Assembly (NCBI RefSeq): GCF_012928505.1
Contig: NZ_JABBJN010000027.1
Location: forward strand, 20,924-84,923
DNA length: 64,000 bases
Direction of reading: 5' to 3'
Source of the DNA: Achromobacter sp. Bel
GTDB lineage: Bacteria > Pseudomonadota > Gammaproteobacteria > Burkholderiales > Burkholderiaceae_B
A program made the position numbers and the translations under genes. Of this stretch, positions 24,258 through 32,729 are shown piece by piece. The stretch's first letter is position 1; every line of letters starts with the position of its first letter. The notes below the pieces were generated by a model, which made no database searches, was not told the DNA's origin, and was given only the letters and a program-made list of their open reading frames with translations.

Positions 24258-26704
24258 TGGCAGACCCTACTTTCTTCGACCTCTTCAAATCGACTTGGGC
24301 GCAAAACGGCCTGACCGAAGGCATTACCGACCTGCAATACAAGACGGGTTGGTCGTTCATCGGATCCGTGCCGCCTTCCGTCGAGCAGTTCAACAAGGTC
24401 CAGCAGACGACCGATGAACGCCTGGCGTGGCTGTACAAGCAGCTGGATGGATTGGCCGCGGTGACTGGCCGGCCGCTCACGGCGACGGGCGTTGATGCGC
24501 TGAGCTATGCGCAACAGAACCTGAACGCCACGAACTTGAAAACCGGCACGGTCCCGGTGGCACGTTTGTCGGGTACGGCCTCGACGCTGACGGCGGGCGC
24601 GGCGCAAAAGCTGGCGACTGCTCGAACCATCGCCACCACGGGCGACGCAATCAGCTCCGGATCGTTTGACGGCTCCGCCAACCTGTCGTTGGGCCTGACG
24701 CTCAGTCCAAGCGGCGTTACGGCGGGCAGTTACGGCAATGCGAACGCCGTGCCGACCTTCACGGTGGATGCGAAAGGGCGCGTGTCGGCAGCTGGTGAGG
24801 TCGCCTTGGGCAACGCATCGACCGCGACGAAACTGGCCGCTGCACGCACCTTCTCGGTCACGGGCGGCGCGACGGCGGGCGGGGTGGGTTTCGACGGATC
24901 GGGCAATGTGGCGCTTAATGTGACGGCGCTGGACGTGTCAAAGGCGAATGCTGGCACCTTGCCTGTGTCGCGCGGCGGCACGGGCGTGGCGACGGTGGCG
25001 GCCGGGACGTATCTGACGGGGGCTGGCGCGGGTGCGGTGGTGTCGCGCACGCCGGCGCAAGTGCTGGAAGATATCCAGGCGTTGCCGAAGGTGGGCGGTG
25101 ATGTCAGCGGGCCGGTGCTGCTGGGGGCCGGGGCGACGATCGGTGCGCAGTATGGCGTGAATACTGCGGCGGGACGCACGGCGCATGTGCTGTTGCCCGA
25201 TGGAGGTGGGTATTCCTCCAACACCGGGACGATCACTGGCGCGATGAAGATCACGTTGCCGGCGGCCGCGATCGGGGCGAACACGATGCTGCGCCTCCGC
25301 GTAGACATATTCGAGTATCTGGACGGCGTGCCACCTGTATCCATTTTGATTCACGGGTACGTGCAGACGACGAAGGCGTGGACGCGATGCGGAGTGACGG
25401 TGCTGGCGGGGAGTGCGGTTTCCGACCTTCCTGTCCGATTCGGCGCGGATGTGGCGGGAAATCTGTGCATCTGGCTGGGCGATACGACCAAGTCATGGTC
25501 GTACCCGAGCGTGACCGTGGCCGAGGTCCTGGCCAAGTACAACACATCGGGTGCTACGGTCGCGGCGTGGGGAGTCGGCTGGAAAGTGGAGCCGGTCACG
25601 GCCTTGGAGACCGTGTTGCAAACCTTGGCGGGAGAAAACCTGGCGTTCGCGCGCGCGGACATCGCCCGCGTGAGCGGTTTGCAGGATGCCTTGGACTTGA
25701 AAGCCAATACTGCTGTCACCATGGTGGCCGGCAATGGTTTGAGCGGCGGCGGCACACTGAGCGCGAATCGCACGTTCGCACTGGGCACGCCCGGCAAGTT
25801 GACAGCGGTGTCCACCAATGCGGTGACGACGGCCAGCCATACGCACGAGTTGGATACGCAGACGGGGAAAATGGACGCCACCGCCGGCCGGATCCTGCTT
25901 GTCGGTGCGTTTGGTATTGGTGCTGAAAATCCGCTTGATACGAACGACCTCAACACGATCACGATTCCCGGGAAATATGGCCAGTCCGCCAATCCGAACG
26001 CCACGTTTGCGCGGAACTATCCGATTGCGAACGCCGGTACGTTGGATGTGAGCATGGCCGGTACCTACATCGTCACGCAGACATACACGGCGTTCTCGCC
26101 TCTCCGCGTATTCGTGCGGGCGCGAACGAGTCCCACGGTATGGAGCGCGTGGACTGAGTTGGCGTCGGTCGACCAAGCAGCCAGTGCGGCGCCTGCCGGA
26201 TTGACGGGCTTTTTCGCGCAGTCTTCCGCTCCGGTTGGATGGTTGAAGGCAAACGGAACCGCGGCGTCTGTTGCGGCATATCCCGACCTTGTCAACGCGA
26301 TATACAGGGGCGATGCATCAAATGCGACCGCCCCTTTCGGGTACCGGTGCACCAACGCAGCCAACCCGTCCGGCACGAGAAACGTGGCGGGTTCGTTCAT
26401 CGTGTTGCCCGATTTGCGCGGCGAGTTTGTCCGTGGCTGGGATGACGCACGGGGAATCGACCCGACCCGTTCATACGGAACCGCGCAGCAGGACGTGTTT
26501 CGGGAGCATATTCATTCCTATGGCGTCTATACGGGCGGAGACGGAGGAGGCAGAGTGATCGCGGGGGGCTACGAAAATGGCAACAATCACTCCGACGTGG
26601 TGATCGGCGGAGTGGGTTCGGCCATGAACTCCCTGGGCCAGTTCATCGGCGGATCCGAGACCCGGCCCCGCAACGTGGCATTGCTTGCGTGCATCAAGTA
26701 CTGA
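24257..26704 (+). CDS. Tail fibre protein with C-terminal collar domain (receptor-binding)
   Basis: 815 residues. The N-terminal attachment domain (DLFKSTWAQNGLTEGITDLQ, GSVPPSVEQFNKVQQTTDER) is followed by long Gly/Ala/Thr-rich repeats (SFDGSANLSLGLTLSPSGV, FDGSGNVALNVTALDVSKAN, LPVSRGGTGVATVAAGTYLT). The C-terminus from about 650 carries a phage tail collar domain (GLTGFFAQSSAPVGWLKANG, FIVLPDLRGEFVRGWDD) ending in RPRNVALLACIKY. Fibres of this type bind lipopolysaccharide or other surface glycans and decide which strains are hit. The upstream open frame to 24131 is not part of it, since the ATG at 24257 overlaps the previous stop. Confidence 0.87.
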   Translation: MADPTFFDLFKSTWAQNGLTEGITDLQYKTGWSFIGSVPPSVEQFNKVQQTTDERLAWLYKQLDGLAAVTGRPLTATGVDALSYAQQNLNATNLKTGTVPVARLSGTASTLTAGAAQKLATARTIATTGDAISSGSFDGSANLSLGLTLSPSGVTAGSYGNANAVPTFTVDAKGRVSAAGEVALGNASTATKLAAARTFSVTGGATAGGVGFDGSGNVALNVTALDVSKANAGTLPVSRGGTGVATVAAGTYLTGAGAGAVVSRTPAQVLEDIQALPKVGGDVSGPVLLGAGATIGAQYGVNTAAGRTAHVLLPDGGGYSSNTGTITGAMKITLPAAAIGANTMLRLRVDIFEYLDGVPPVSILIHGYVQTTKAWTRCGVTVLAGSAVSDLPVRFGADVAGNLCIWLGDTTKSWSYPSVTVAEVLAKYNTSGATVAAWGVGWKVEPVTALETVLQTLAGENLAFARADIARVSGLQDALDLKANTAVTMVAGNGLSGGGTLSANRTFALGTPGKLTAVSTNAVTTASHTHELDTQTGKMDATAGRILLVGAFGIGAENPLDTNDLNTITIPGKYGQSANPNATFARNYPIANAGTLDVSMAGTYIVTQTYTAFSPLRVFVRARTSPTVWSAWTELASVDQAASAAPAGLTGFFAQSSAPVGWLKANGTAASVAAYPDLVNAIYRGDASNATAPFGYRCTNAANPSGTRNVAGSFIVLPDLRGEFVRGWDDARGIDPTRSYGTAQQDVFREHIHSYGVYTGGDGGGRVIAGGYENGNNHSDVVIGGVGSAMNSLGQFIGGSETRPRNVALLACIKY

Positions 26705-26718
26705 TAGGAGTTTAAGAA

Positions 26719-27369
26719 ATGATCACTGGACATATCGCTAACGAAAGCACTTCGCGAAGCATCCCCTGCGTGGTGTCGCAGCTGGATGTTGACGGCTATT
26801 TCCTGGCGGCCGCCATCGCAGATCCGTCACCCCAGGAACCGGGGGTATTCCTGATCCCCGGCGGCGCGGTGGTCGCCGCGCCTCCGGAGCAGATCGAACC
26901 TGGTAAGGCGTATCGCTTGGGTGACAACGGATGGGACGTTTTTGACGACCATCGGCAACAGCCCCTCTACCGGACAACGGACGGTGCACGGTACGTGCCT
27001 GGCCTGTCGGGGGTGGACGGCGCTGCCGCCTACGTGGGTGTAGGGCCGCTTCCCGGTTGGCTGACTCTGCTGCCGAGACCGGATGCGTGGAGCGTCTGGT
27101 CGGGTGATCAATGGGGGCGCGACGAAGATGCCTGGCTTGCCGCGCAACGTGCGGCCTTTCCGTCGCAGAAACACGAACGCCTGACCCAAGCGACATCGCG
27201 GATTGCGATATTGCAGGATGCCGTGGACCTGGGCATGGCAACAGCGGCCGAGGAAACGTCGCTTCGTGAATGGCGCGCCTATCGCGTCGCGGTCTCGCGG
27301 CTGGAAACAGGCAGCGGCCAAATCCCCGATTGGCCTCCGGAGCCGGCCAACGTCAACCCGCCCGCCTGA
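26719..27369 (+). CDS. Tail fibre assembly (Tfa-like) protein
   Basis: 216 residues. The C-terminal helical block (SRIAILQDAVDLGMATAAEE, TSLREWRAYRVAVSRLE, IPDWPPEP) is the signature of fibre assembly chaperones of the Tfa/gpK class, which fold or cap the receptor-binding tip. The N-terminal 120 residues are a variable domain that should match the fibre partner. It follows the fibre gene by 14 bases. Only one fibre/chaperone pair is present and no invertible cassette was seen. Confidence 0.8.
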   Translation: MITGHIANESTSRSIPCVVSQLDVDGYFLAAAIADPSPQEPGVFLIPGGAVVAAPPEQIEPGKAYRLGDNGWDVFDDHRQQPLYRTTDGARYVPGLSGVDGAAAYVGVGPLPGWLTLLPRPDAWSVWSGDQWGRDEDAWLAAQRAAFPSQKHERLTQATSRIAILQDAVDLGMATAAEETSLREWRAYRVAVSRLETGSGQIPDWPPEPANVNPPA

Positions 27370-27383
27370 CGCGGGTTTTTTTT
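27361..27383 (+). terminator. Terminator after the tail module
   Basis: CCCGC, loop CTGAC, GCGGG, then eight T. It overlaps the end of the fibre chaperone gene and separates structural from lysis genes. Confidence 0.65.
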
Positions 27384-27433
27384 CGTCCCTACAGGAGGCC
27401 ATCCTGCATACGCTTCTCAGGAGCAACCCCACT

Positions 27434-27889
27434 ATGGAACCCGGTTCTACAGGCCTAGGAGGCCTGGCCGCCTTGAAGGTCGCAATGGCGTACGGCATTC
27501 CCGCAGCGATTGCCGCCATGCTCGGCCTCTTGATCATGCCCCCGCGCACCGTCAGGGAGTTCACCGTGCGCACGGTGTCCACCGTTGCGTGTTCCTTCCT
27601 GTTTGGGCCGGCCCTGGCCGGCGCCGTCATTGCGTGGAAGCCCGCCTTGATGGAAGCCATGACCTGGCTGGCGCACCACGGCGCCGGCAGCGATGATGCC
27701 TTGCTTGCAAAGTTTTACGTGCTTGGCCCCAGCATGCTGCTAGCGGGGCTGCCTGCTTGGTGGGTGCTGGGCGCTTACATGCGCTGGATGGCCAGCATGC
27801 GGCAGAAGGGCCTGCTGGCGTGGTTGGCGGAAGTGCGCGCCAACGTCTTGGGCGCGCGGCGGGATGGGGGAGGCGGGCATGGATCTTGA
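27434..27889 (+). CDS. Putative holin / phage membrane protein
   Basis: 151 residues with three hydrophobic segments (about 10-36: LAALKVAMAYGIPAAIAAML; 45-65: TVSTVACSFLFGPALAGAVI; 95-118: YVLGPSMLLAGLPAWWVLGA) and a charged C-terminus. Size, topology and position before the lysin support a holin that permeabilises the inner membrane at a set time. No named holin family is certain. The upstream open frame is ignored because the ATG at 27434 follows the AGGAGCAACC region. Overlaps the lysin gene by 11 bases. Confidence 0.65.
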   Translation: MEPGSTGLGGLAALKVAMAYGIPAAIAAMLGLLIMPPRTVREFTVRTVSTVACSFLFGPALAGAVIAWKPALMEAMTWLAHHGAGSDDALLAKFYVLGPSMLLAGLPAWWVLGAYMRWMASMRQKGLLAWLAEVRANVLGARRDGGGGHGS

Positions 27890-28373
27890 CGTGATCACGC
27901 GGACCGTCATCAACCCGGCGCTCGCGCTGCTGTCCGCGGGGATGGACTCGCCTGAGGCTCGGGTCATGCTGCTGGCAATCGGCTTGCAGGAAAGCCGATT
28001 TCTGCATCGCCGTCAGATCGGCGGCCCGGCGCGCGGACTCTGGCAGTTCGAGCAGGGCGGTGGCGTGCGCGGCGTGTTGGCGCATCCGGCCAGCCGGGAT
28101 GCGGCACAACGGATCTGTGCGGCCTGCCGTGTTGCGCCAGCCGCGGCGTCTGTCTATCCGGTATTAGAGACTGACGACGTGCTCGCCTGCGCCTTCGCGC
28201 GCCTGCTGCTCTGGACGGATGCCAAGCGGCTGCCTTCGGTCGATGATTCGTCGGGCGCTTGGTCGCTTTATTTGCGGACCTGGCGGCCGGGTAAACCGCA
28301 TCCACAGACATGGCCTGCGCTGCACGCCCAGGCTACCGCAGCGGCGGGAGGGCGGCGTGCTCGCGTGGCTTAA
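27879..28373 (+). CDS. Putative peptidoglycan-degrading endolysin (lytic transglycosylase-like)
   Basis: 164 residues. The segment LLAIGLQESRFLHRRQIGG, then ARGLWQFEQGGGV has the E-S-R-F and GLWQFE arrangement of lysozyme-like transglycosylases, with the Glu in QESRF as likely catalytic residue. No signal peptide, so export would depend on the upstream holin. It would release assembled particles by degrading the producer's wall. Start taken at ATG 27879 inside the holin gene; GTG/ATG at 27864 is also in frame. Confidence 0.7.
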   Translation: MDLDVITRTVINPALALLSAGMDSPEARVMLLAIGLQESRFLHRRQIGGPARGLWQFEQGGGVRGVLAHPASRDAAQRICAACRVAPAAASVYPVLETDDVLACAFARLLLWTDAKRLPSVDDSSGAWSLYLRTWRPGKPHPQTWPALHAQATAAAGGRRARVA

Positions 28374-28623
28374 GCGCTTCAAATCAGGGGCGATTGCCAT
28401 CTGTGGGGCGATTACCTTGCTGACCGTGGCGTATGTGAGGGGCCGTGGCGCAGGACGCAACGCCGAACGTAAAGAACGTGAGGGTCGGATTCATGGGCAA
28501 GCTGATCGTGCCCGCCAGGAGGTGAGGCATGTGCAGGACGACACGGCGCGCATGGATGACGGGGCTATTGCTGATGAGCTCAAGCATGACTGGATGCGTG
28601 GCCCCGGCGCGCGTGGGCGTTGA
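28357..28623 (+). CDS. Rz-like inner-membrane spanin (i-spanin)
   Basis: 88 residues from GTG 28357, which overlaps the lysin gene. A single N-terminal transmembrane helix (AIAICGAITLLTVAYVRG) is followed by a highly charged, probably coiled-coil periplasmic part (RNAERKEREGRIHGQADRAR). It would link to the outer-membrane lipoprotein encoded in a different frame inside its 3' half. The pair fuses inner and outer membranes in the last lysis step. Confidence 0.72.
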   Translation: MLAWLKRFKSGAIAICGAITLLTVAYVRGRGAGRNAERKEREGRIHGQADRARQEVRHVQDDTARMDDGAIADELKHDWMRGPGARGR

Positions 28624-28750
28624 GTACTGCGAGCATGCAAGGCCAGTCTATTTCGGCAGTTCGGCGCAAGTAGATGCCACGCCTGCCGAGATCCGACGAC
28701 AGATTCGGGACGGGAATGCCACCTGGCGGGCCCTATGCGGGAGGAAGTAA
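28529..28750 (+). CDS. Rz1-like outer-membrane spanin lipoprotein (o-spanin)
   Basis: 73 residues, starting within the Rz gene in another frame; its ribosome site AGGAGGTGAGG is strong. The signal peptide ends in SSSMTGC, with Cys at about residue 23 as the lipidated residue. The mature part is about 50 residues, longer than the shortest Rz1 proteins. The overlapping arrangement is the classical Rz/Rz1 layout. It is the last gene of the element. Confidence 0.75.
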   Translation: MCRTTRRAWMTGLLLMSSSMTGCVAPARVGVEYCEHARPVYFGSSAQVDATPAEIRRQIRDGNATWRALCGRK

Positions 28751-28844
28751 TACATGGTCTAGTTGATAATGTGGATTATGGCTCTATGGTTATGGGCCAA
28801 GAGCGCGCACGATACCGCTTTCGAACCTACCTTCAGGACCCATC

Positions 28845-29309
28845 ATGACTTCCCGCCTTGACTACGCCAATGCCTCCCCCGACGGTTACAAGGCCTTTGG
28901 CGCCGTTTATGCCTACCTGCAGAAATGCGGTTTGCCGAAAGTGTTGGTCGACCTTGTCTATTTGCGGGTGTCCCAGATCAACGGCTGCGCCTATTGCATC
29001 GATATGCACTCCCGCGATTTGATCAAGTCGGGGTTGTCCATCGATAAGCTGGTGCTGGTGCCGGTCTGGCACGAGGCCGGTGCCGTGTTCAGCGACCGCG
29101 AACGCGCGGCGCTGGCCTGGGCGGAAACCGTTACCCGCGTGTCTGATACCGGCGTTCCCGACGCAGACTATGCCGCAGCGGCGGCCGAATTCAGCGCCAA
29201 GGAGCTTGCGGACCTGACTTACGCGATCGGGCTGATGAACGCATTCAACCGCTTGGGCGTTTCTTTCCGCGCCACGCCGGCCGCCGTCGCCGCCGCGAAA
29301 AAGGCGTAA
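28845..29309 (+). CDS. AhpD-like carboxymuconolactone decarboxylase family protein
   Basis: 154 residues. The CxxC pair in INGCAYCIDMHSRD (Cys48, Cys51, His55) is the thiol redox site of AhpD-type alkylhydroperoxidase proteins. The second half has EAGAVFSDRERAALAWAETV. It is the first clear host gene right of the phage element and stands alone, with no peroxiredoxin next to it. Probable thiol-dependent peroxide or electrophile reductase; the physiological substrate is unknown. Confidence 0.88.
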   Translation: MTSRLDYANASPDGYKAFGAVYAYLQKCGLPKVLVDLVYLRVSQINGCAYCIDMHSRDLIKSGLSIDKLVLVPVWHEAGAVFSDRERAALAWAETVTRVSDTGVPDADYAAAAAEFSAKELADLTYAIGLMNAFNRLGVSFRATPAAVAAAKKA

Positions 29310-29324
29310 CGCCCCAGGCAAGGT

Positions 29325-29354
29325 AAAAAGCGGGCCGGATGGAGTCCGGTCCGC
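29325..29354 (-). terminator. Terminator of the leftward four-gene operon
   Basis: Stem of ten pairs (GCGGGCCGGA against TCCGGTCCGC, one wobble, loop TGGAG). On the minus strand the stem is followed by five T (29329-29325). Confidence 0.7.
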
Positions 29355-29421
29355 GATATTCCGGTACGGGACATCAGGAGGCTGCTTGCGCAAATCCGGG
29401 ATCACGTCGCTGCGCCCGGAA

Positions 29422-31086
29422 TCAGTCCAGGTCCACCATGCGCGGCGTCGTCCGGGCGTCGTCCGTTGCGCCAGCACATAGCGCGCTGGCCTCCACTACG
29501 GCGATCCTGCCGTCCACCGTGCCCGCCAGCAGCGTGCCGCCGGCCGCGTCCATGGCCAGGATCAGGGTTGGAAAACCGTCCAGGCGCACCTTGGCGTCGA
29601 GCCGCAGCGCGCCCGTCTGCGCGTCGATCAGTTGCAGGCCGCCGTCCAGGAAAGCGGCTGCGATCAGGCCGGCTTCGGGCAGGGCTACGATGGCGCTGGC
29701 CGAGGCGCGGGTGGGCAGGCGCCACGCCTCGCGGTCCCTGTCCAGCGGTTTGCGGTAGAGAAAGCCCGTGTAGGCGTTGTCGACGGTGGGCGAGTAATGC
29801 TTGCCGCAGATGATCACTCCCGCGCCCAGCGCGTCGTCGACGTAGCAGCCGCAAAGCTCCATGGCGTGACTGGCGGGTGTCCTGTCTGCCTTAAGCAAGG
29901 GCCAGAGCCGGCGTACCGTCCCGTCTGGCTGGACGATGCACAGGAACTTGTGTTCGTGCGAACTGGCGGGCGTGCCTTGCAGCAGGAACAGCCAGGGTGC
30001 GCCGCGTATGCCGATGTAGTGGTTGAAGCAGTCGAAATGTCCAAGGTCCAGACGCCGTTCCTCACCGGATGCCAGGTGCAGCAGCACATCCCGCGCGGGT
30101 GTGCCCGCAAGATGAAAGCGGTTCTGGCGACCCAGCAGGGCGCCCTGCGGCGTGGCCGAAAACGTGAACTCGCCTTCATAGGCACGCGTCAGGCGCAACC
30201 CGTCATCCGTCAAAGTGTATAGCCGCGAGTCCTGCCGGCCGTAGGCGGCAGGATGATCCGTCGTCTCCACGACATGGACGTGCAGGCCCGCGCCGCGGAG
30301 AATTTCCGCGCCGTGCCCGGGACCACCGTAGGCCGCGATGCGCTCGCCATTGCGGTGGTAGATCTCAAGCCGGCAGCCCTCGTGCGCAATGGCGAAGCGA
30401 TCGTTGTCCAGCCAGGCGACGTCTTTGATGGCGCCGCGCCCTGTCCAGTGGTGGATGCCGAACCAGTCCTTGAGGCGTGCTTCAGGCGTGTGCAAGTCGG
30501 CCGGCGGCGCCTCGTGGGGCGCGATGTGCGTGGGATCCAGTTCCAGGTCAGCCGGACGGAACGCGGCGCTTGACGTGCCGGATGTGTTTGCCCGCAGCAC
30601 GTACAAGGTGTCGAACGCCGCGTCGGGGTCATCGGTCGGCAGGCCCCACTCCTCGTCCCACGGGCGTACCCAGGCTTCGATCTGGTCTCCCGACGCGTTG
30701 TAGCGGCACCGCACGACTTCGGGCACGTTGTTGAACAGGCGCGTGCCCTGCGGCTTTTGCCAATCCCAGACGACGAGGTCGCCTTCGAACAGAAAGCCGC
30801 CGTCATAACTGCCGGCGCCGATGGCCAGCGACGTGCCAGCGGGGGAGAAGGCGACGTCGTTGACGGGAAACCGCAGATCGTCGAAGACGGCGAAGGGGAC
30901 CCACGCGTCACGGCGATAGAGCGCGACGCGATAACGCAGCGTCCGGCCCCCGTAGGCGGCGCGGGCGCGCGGGTTGGCCAGCAACGGGAACGCCGAGGCG
31001 ACCGCCGCCACGTCTTGTTCCGAGTTGAAGAACACGCCGGTGATTGTTCCGCTGCCGCGCAGCGTTGGTTCCATAAGGGTGGTCAT
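29422..31086 (-). CDS. Uncharacterised beta-propeller-like protein
   Basis: 554 residues without signal peptide or membrane helix. Recurrent blade-like segments (VNDVAFSPAGTSLAIGAGSY, IKDVAWLDNDRFAIAHEGCR, TLILAMDAAGGTLLAGTVDG) suggest a seven-bladed WD40/YVTN-type propeller. No catalytic motif is seen. It is the last gene of an operon with a DUF4105 protein, a YiiX-like hydrolase and a small basic protein (gaps of 9 and 17 bases, then a four-base overlap). I do not recognise a family; a binding or scaffold role is only a guess. Confidence 0.7.
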   Translation of the reverse strand: MTTLMEPTLRGSGTITGVFFNSEQDVAAVASAFPLLANPRARAAYGGRTLRYRVALYRRDAWVPFAVFDDLRFPVNDVAFSPAGTSLAIGAGSYDGGFLFEGDLVVWDWQKPQGTRLFNNVPEVVRCRYNASGDQIEAWVRPWDEEWGLPTDDPDAAFDTLYVLRANTSGTSSAAFRPADLELDPTHIAPHEAPPADLHTPEARLKDWFGIHHWTGRGAIKDVAWLDNDRFAIAHEGCRLEIYHRNGERIAAYGGPGHGAEILRGAGLHVHVVETTDHPAAYGRQDSRLYTLTDDGLRLTRAYEGEFTFSATPQGALLGRQNRFHLAGTPARDVLLHLASGEERRLDLGHFDCFNHYIGIRGAPWLFLLQGTPASSHEHKFLCIVQPDGTVRRLWPLLKADRTPASHAMELCGCYVDDALGAGVIICGKHYSPTVDNAYTGFLYRKPLDRDREAWRLPTRASASAIVALPEAGLIAAAFLDGGLQLIDAQTGALRLDAKVRLDGFPTLILAMDAAGGTLLAGTVDGRIAVVEASALCAGATDDARTTPRMVDLD

Positions 31087-31095
31087 CGCAAGCGC

Positions 31096-32094
31096 TTACC
31101 GGGTGTCGATTCCCGGCACGCCTTGCCGGATGTCGCGCGAAAATGTCGCGGGGGTTGGGCTGGCGCGGGCGCGGTCCGTGTAGCGGCCCAGCCTCCGGTA
31201 CTGTCCGATGTCGCCGGCGCCTTGCAGCACATGCAGATCGTAGAGGTACTCCGGCAGATAACCCGACACCAACTGCCGGAAGTCCAGCGGCAGGCCCGGC
31301 ACGATGCGCCGCGCCATCTGGAACACAATGGTCGTGCAATTGGCTGTCAGCGTGTGATAGAAGCGCGGCGTATGCCGTAGGCGGTTGGCGCTGTCCACGT
31401 AAGCCAGGAACAGCGAACGCGCGGCGTCCAAGGGCATGTGGATGCGGTACAGGTAGCCGTCTTCGCCGCGCACGTTGGTGCGCACGCGCAGGCTGTCTTC
31501 TTCGGTGGACGCGATGACGCTCAGTTCATATTGCTTGAAGAAGCCGCCGATCTCTGAAAAGCGGTCGCCTTGCTTGCGTCGTATCTCTACCGAGAACACG
31601 ACGTAGCGATCGTCGCCGAAGCCGAACGACACCAAGGCATGGGCGATGGCGGGACGATTCCAATAGGACAACGCCACATCCACGGATTGCAGCTCGTCCA
31701 GCGCGTAGCGCCGGGTTTCCCAATGTGGCGTGAAGTCGGTGCGGGTGCGCCAGTCGAAGTTGCGCACGTTGTGCAGCGTGACCTGGCTGCCGTCGACCTC
31801 GCCATGCGTCTGCCGTGCGACCTCGGGTATCCAGTCGCGGTCGTTTGAAGGCCGCAGGGTGAACCACCAGCCCAGCAGCGCGATGACGGCCACGGCAAAT
31901 GCATACCAGGCGGGCTGCCAGGCCGGCCAGGCCAGCGCCGCGCCGGCGGCAAGCGAGGACGCCAGCCAAGCGAGTGTCAGCGCACCCCGCAGGCCGGGCG
32001 AAAAAGGCGCGCGCATCCACAGCGCCAACGCGCCCCATGCGGCGGTCAGCGCGATGACGATGCCAATCAGGAGGGACGCTGCCATGGAGATCAA
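31096..32094 (-). CDS. DUF4105 membrane protein
   Basis: 332 residues. Two or three N-terminal transmembrane helices (about 5-27, 36-58, 62-78) followed by a periplasmic DUF4105 (Lnb N-terminal-like) domain: ALVSFGFGDDRYVVFSVEIR, RKQGDRFSEIGGFFKQYELS, FYHTLTANCTTIVFQMAR. In Lnb the conserved Cys of the related domain takes part in lipoprotein N-acyl transfer; here a Cys is present in TANCTT near residue 256. A lipoprotein- or lipid-related envelope role is possible but inferred. Second from last in a four-gene operon. Confidence 0.8.
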   Translation of the reverse strand: MISMAASLLIGIVIALTAAWGALALWMRAPFSPGLRGALTLAWLASSLAAGAALAWPAWQPAWYAFAVAVIALLGWWFTLRPSNDRDWIPEVARQTHGEVDGSQVTLHNVRNFDWRTRTDFTPHWETRRYALDELQSVDVALSYWNRPAIAHALVSFGFGDDRYVVFSVEIRRKQGDRFSEIGGFFKQYELSVIASTEEDSLRVRTNVRGEDGYLYRIHMPLDAARSLFLAYVDSANRLRHTPRFYHTLTANCTTIVFQMARRIVPGLPLDFRQLVSGYLPEYLYDLHVLQGAGDIGQYRRLGRYTDRARASPTPATFSRDIRQGVPGIDTR

Positions 32095-32111
32095 GGGCGC
32101 TCCGGATGGGG

Positions 32112-32729
32112 TCAGCGGTCGGCGACCGTTGCCAGCAAATCTGATTCGTACATGGCCGCTGGTGAAATGATCGGCTCATCCCAGGGGATGTCGCGGCCGT
32201 ACCGTTCCCGCATCTTGGCCTGTACGGCGGGCGAGCTCAGGTCGAAGCGCTTGAGCGGCGCAAGCGCGCCGATCTCGACGCCCAGCGTGCGCTGGTAGAT
32301 CTTCCAGACAAGTTCCGAACAGTAGATCTTGTCGTCCGACCAGGCGAACACCAGGTCATAGGGCTTGCCCGCATAAGCCGCCCCCGCCGCCGCCAGCTGT
32401 TCGCGCACGGCGGGCGTCAGCCGCGAGGCATCGCGCAAGCGCTTGACGACGTAATGGCCGCGTTCGCCCTGCGCCGCCCATTGGTCAAGCGGCGTATAGC
32501 TGACGCGGGCCGCGGCCTCCAGCACGTAGGGGCGGCCTTGACGCGTCACGATCATGCCCATGTGGCTGTAGGGAGAGTGCGTAGCTTGCTGGATGGCCAG
32601 GCTTTGCGCCGACCGGGACTGCTGGAACACCAGGTCGCCGGTCTGCAATTCGGGCGCGGCCGCGGCGGTCAGCGATAGCGAGGACAGCGCGGCCAGGACG
32701 GCGGCGCGTGACCAGGCCGGCAGGGTCAT
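32112..32729 (-). CDS. YiiX-like NlpC/P60 superfamily cysteine hydrolase
   Basis: 205 residues. Signal peptide to about Ala25, then a papain-like permuted NlpC/P60 domain: GDLVFQQS, His56 in SPYSHMGMI, and Cys137 in DDKIYCSELVWK as probable catalytic residues. YiiX/YebB-type enzymes act on amide or ester bonds in the periplasm, possibly on peptidoglycan or lipids. Start codon overlaps the stop of the small upstream gene (ATGA), so the two are co-translated; the DUF4105 gene follows 17 bases on. Confidence 0.85.
   Translation of the reverse strand: MTLPAWSRAAVLAALSSLSLTAAAAPELQTGDLVFQQSRSAQSLAIQQATHSPYSHMGMIVTRQGRPYVLEAAARVSYTPLDQWAAQGERGHYVVKRLRDASRLTPAVREQLAAAGAAYAGKPYDLVFAWSDDKIYCSELVWKIYQRTLGVEIGALAPLKRFDLSSPAVQAKMRERYGRDIPWDEPIISPAAMYESDLLATVADR

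Larger units (their letters stand above)
9642..28750. mobile_element. Phage-derived element with complete contractile tail and lysis genes but no head genes (tailocin candidate)
   Basis: Gene order: repressor (left), YdaS/Cro-like, DUF1376, P-like, possible late regulator, winged-helix-like protein, tail terminator, sheath, tube, chaperone pair, tape measure, Dit-like, plug, hub, spike, gp25-like, gpJ-like, DUF2612, fibre, fibre chaperone, holin, lysin, Rz/Rz1. Every substantial frame between 10208 and 28750 is accounted for and none resembles terminase, portal, capsid, head protease, integrase or transposase. The late block runs rightward without a break from 13918. Retained tail plus lysis plus SOS-type repressor, without a head, is the known layout of R-type tailocins. 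Limits are approximate: the left edge lies in 9281-10207, the right at 28751-28844. Confidence 0.75.

Noticed and set aside
9160..28844. Intact temperate prophage
   Set aside because: No integrase, transposase, terminase, portal or capsid gene found among the frames of the element.
28751..28844. Right attachment site matching the tRNA-His end
   Set aside because: By-eye comparison found no repeat longer than a few bases with the tRNA 3' region.
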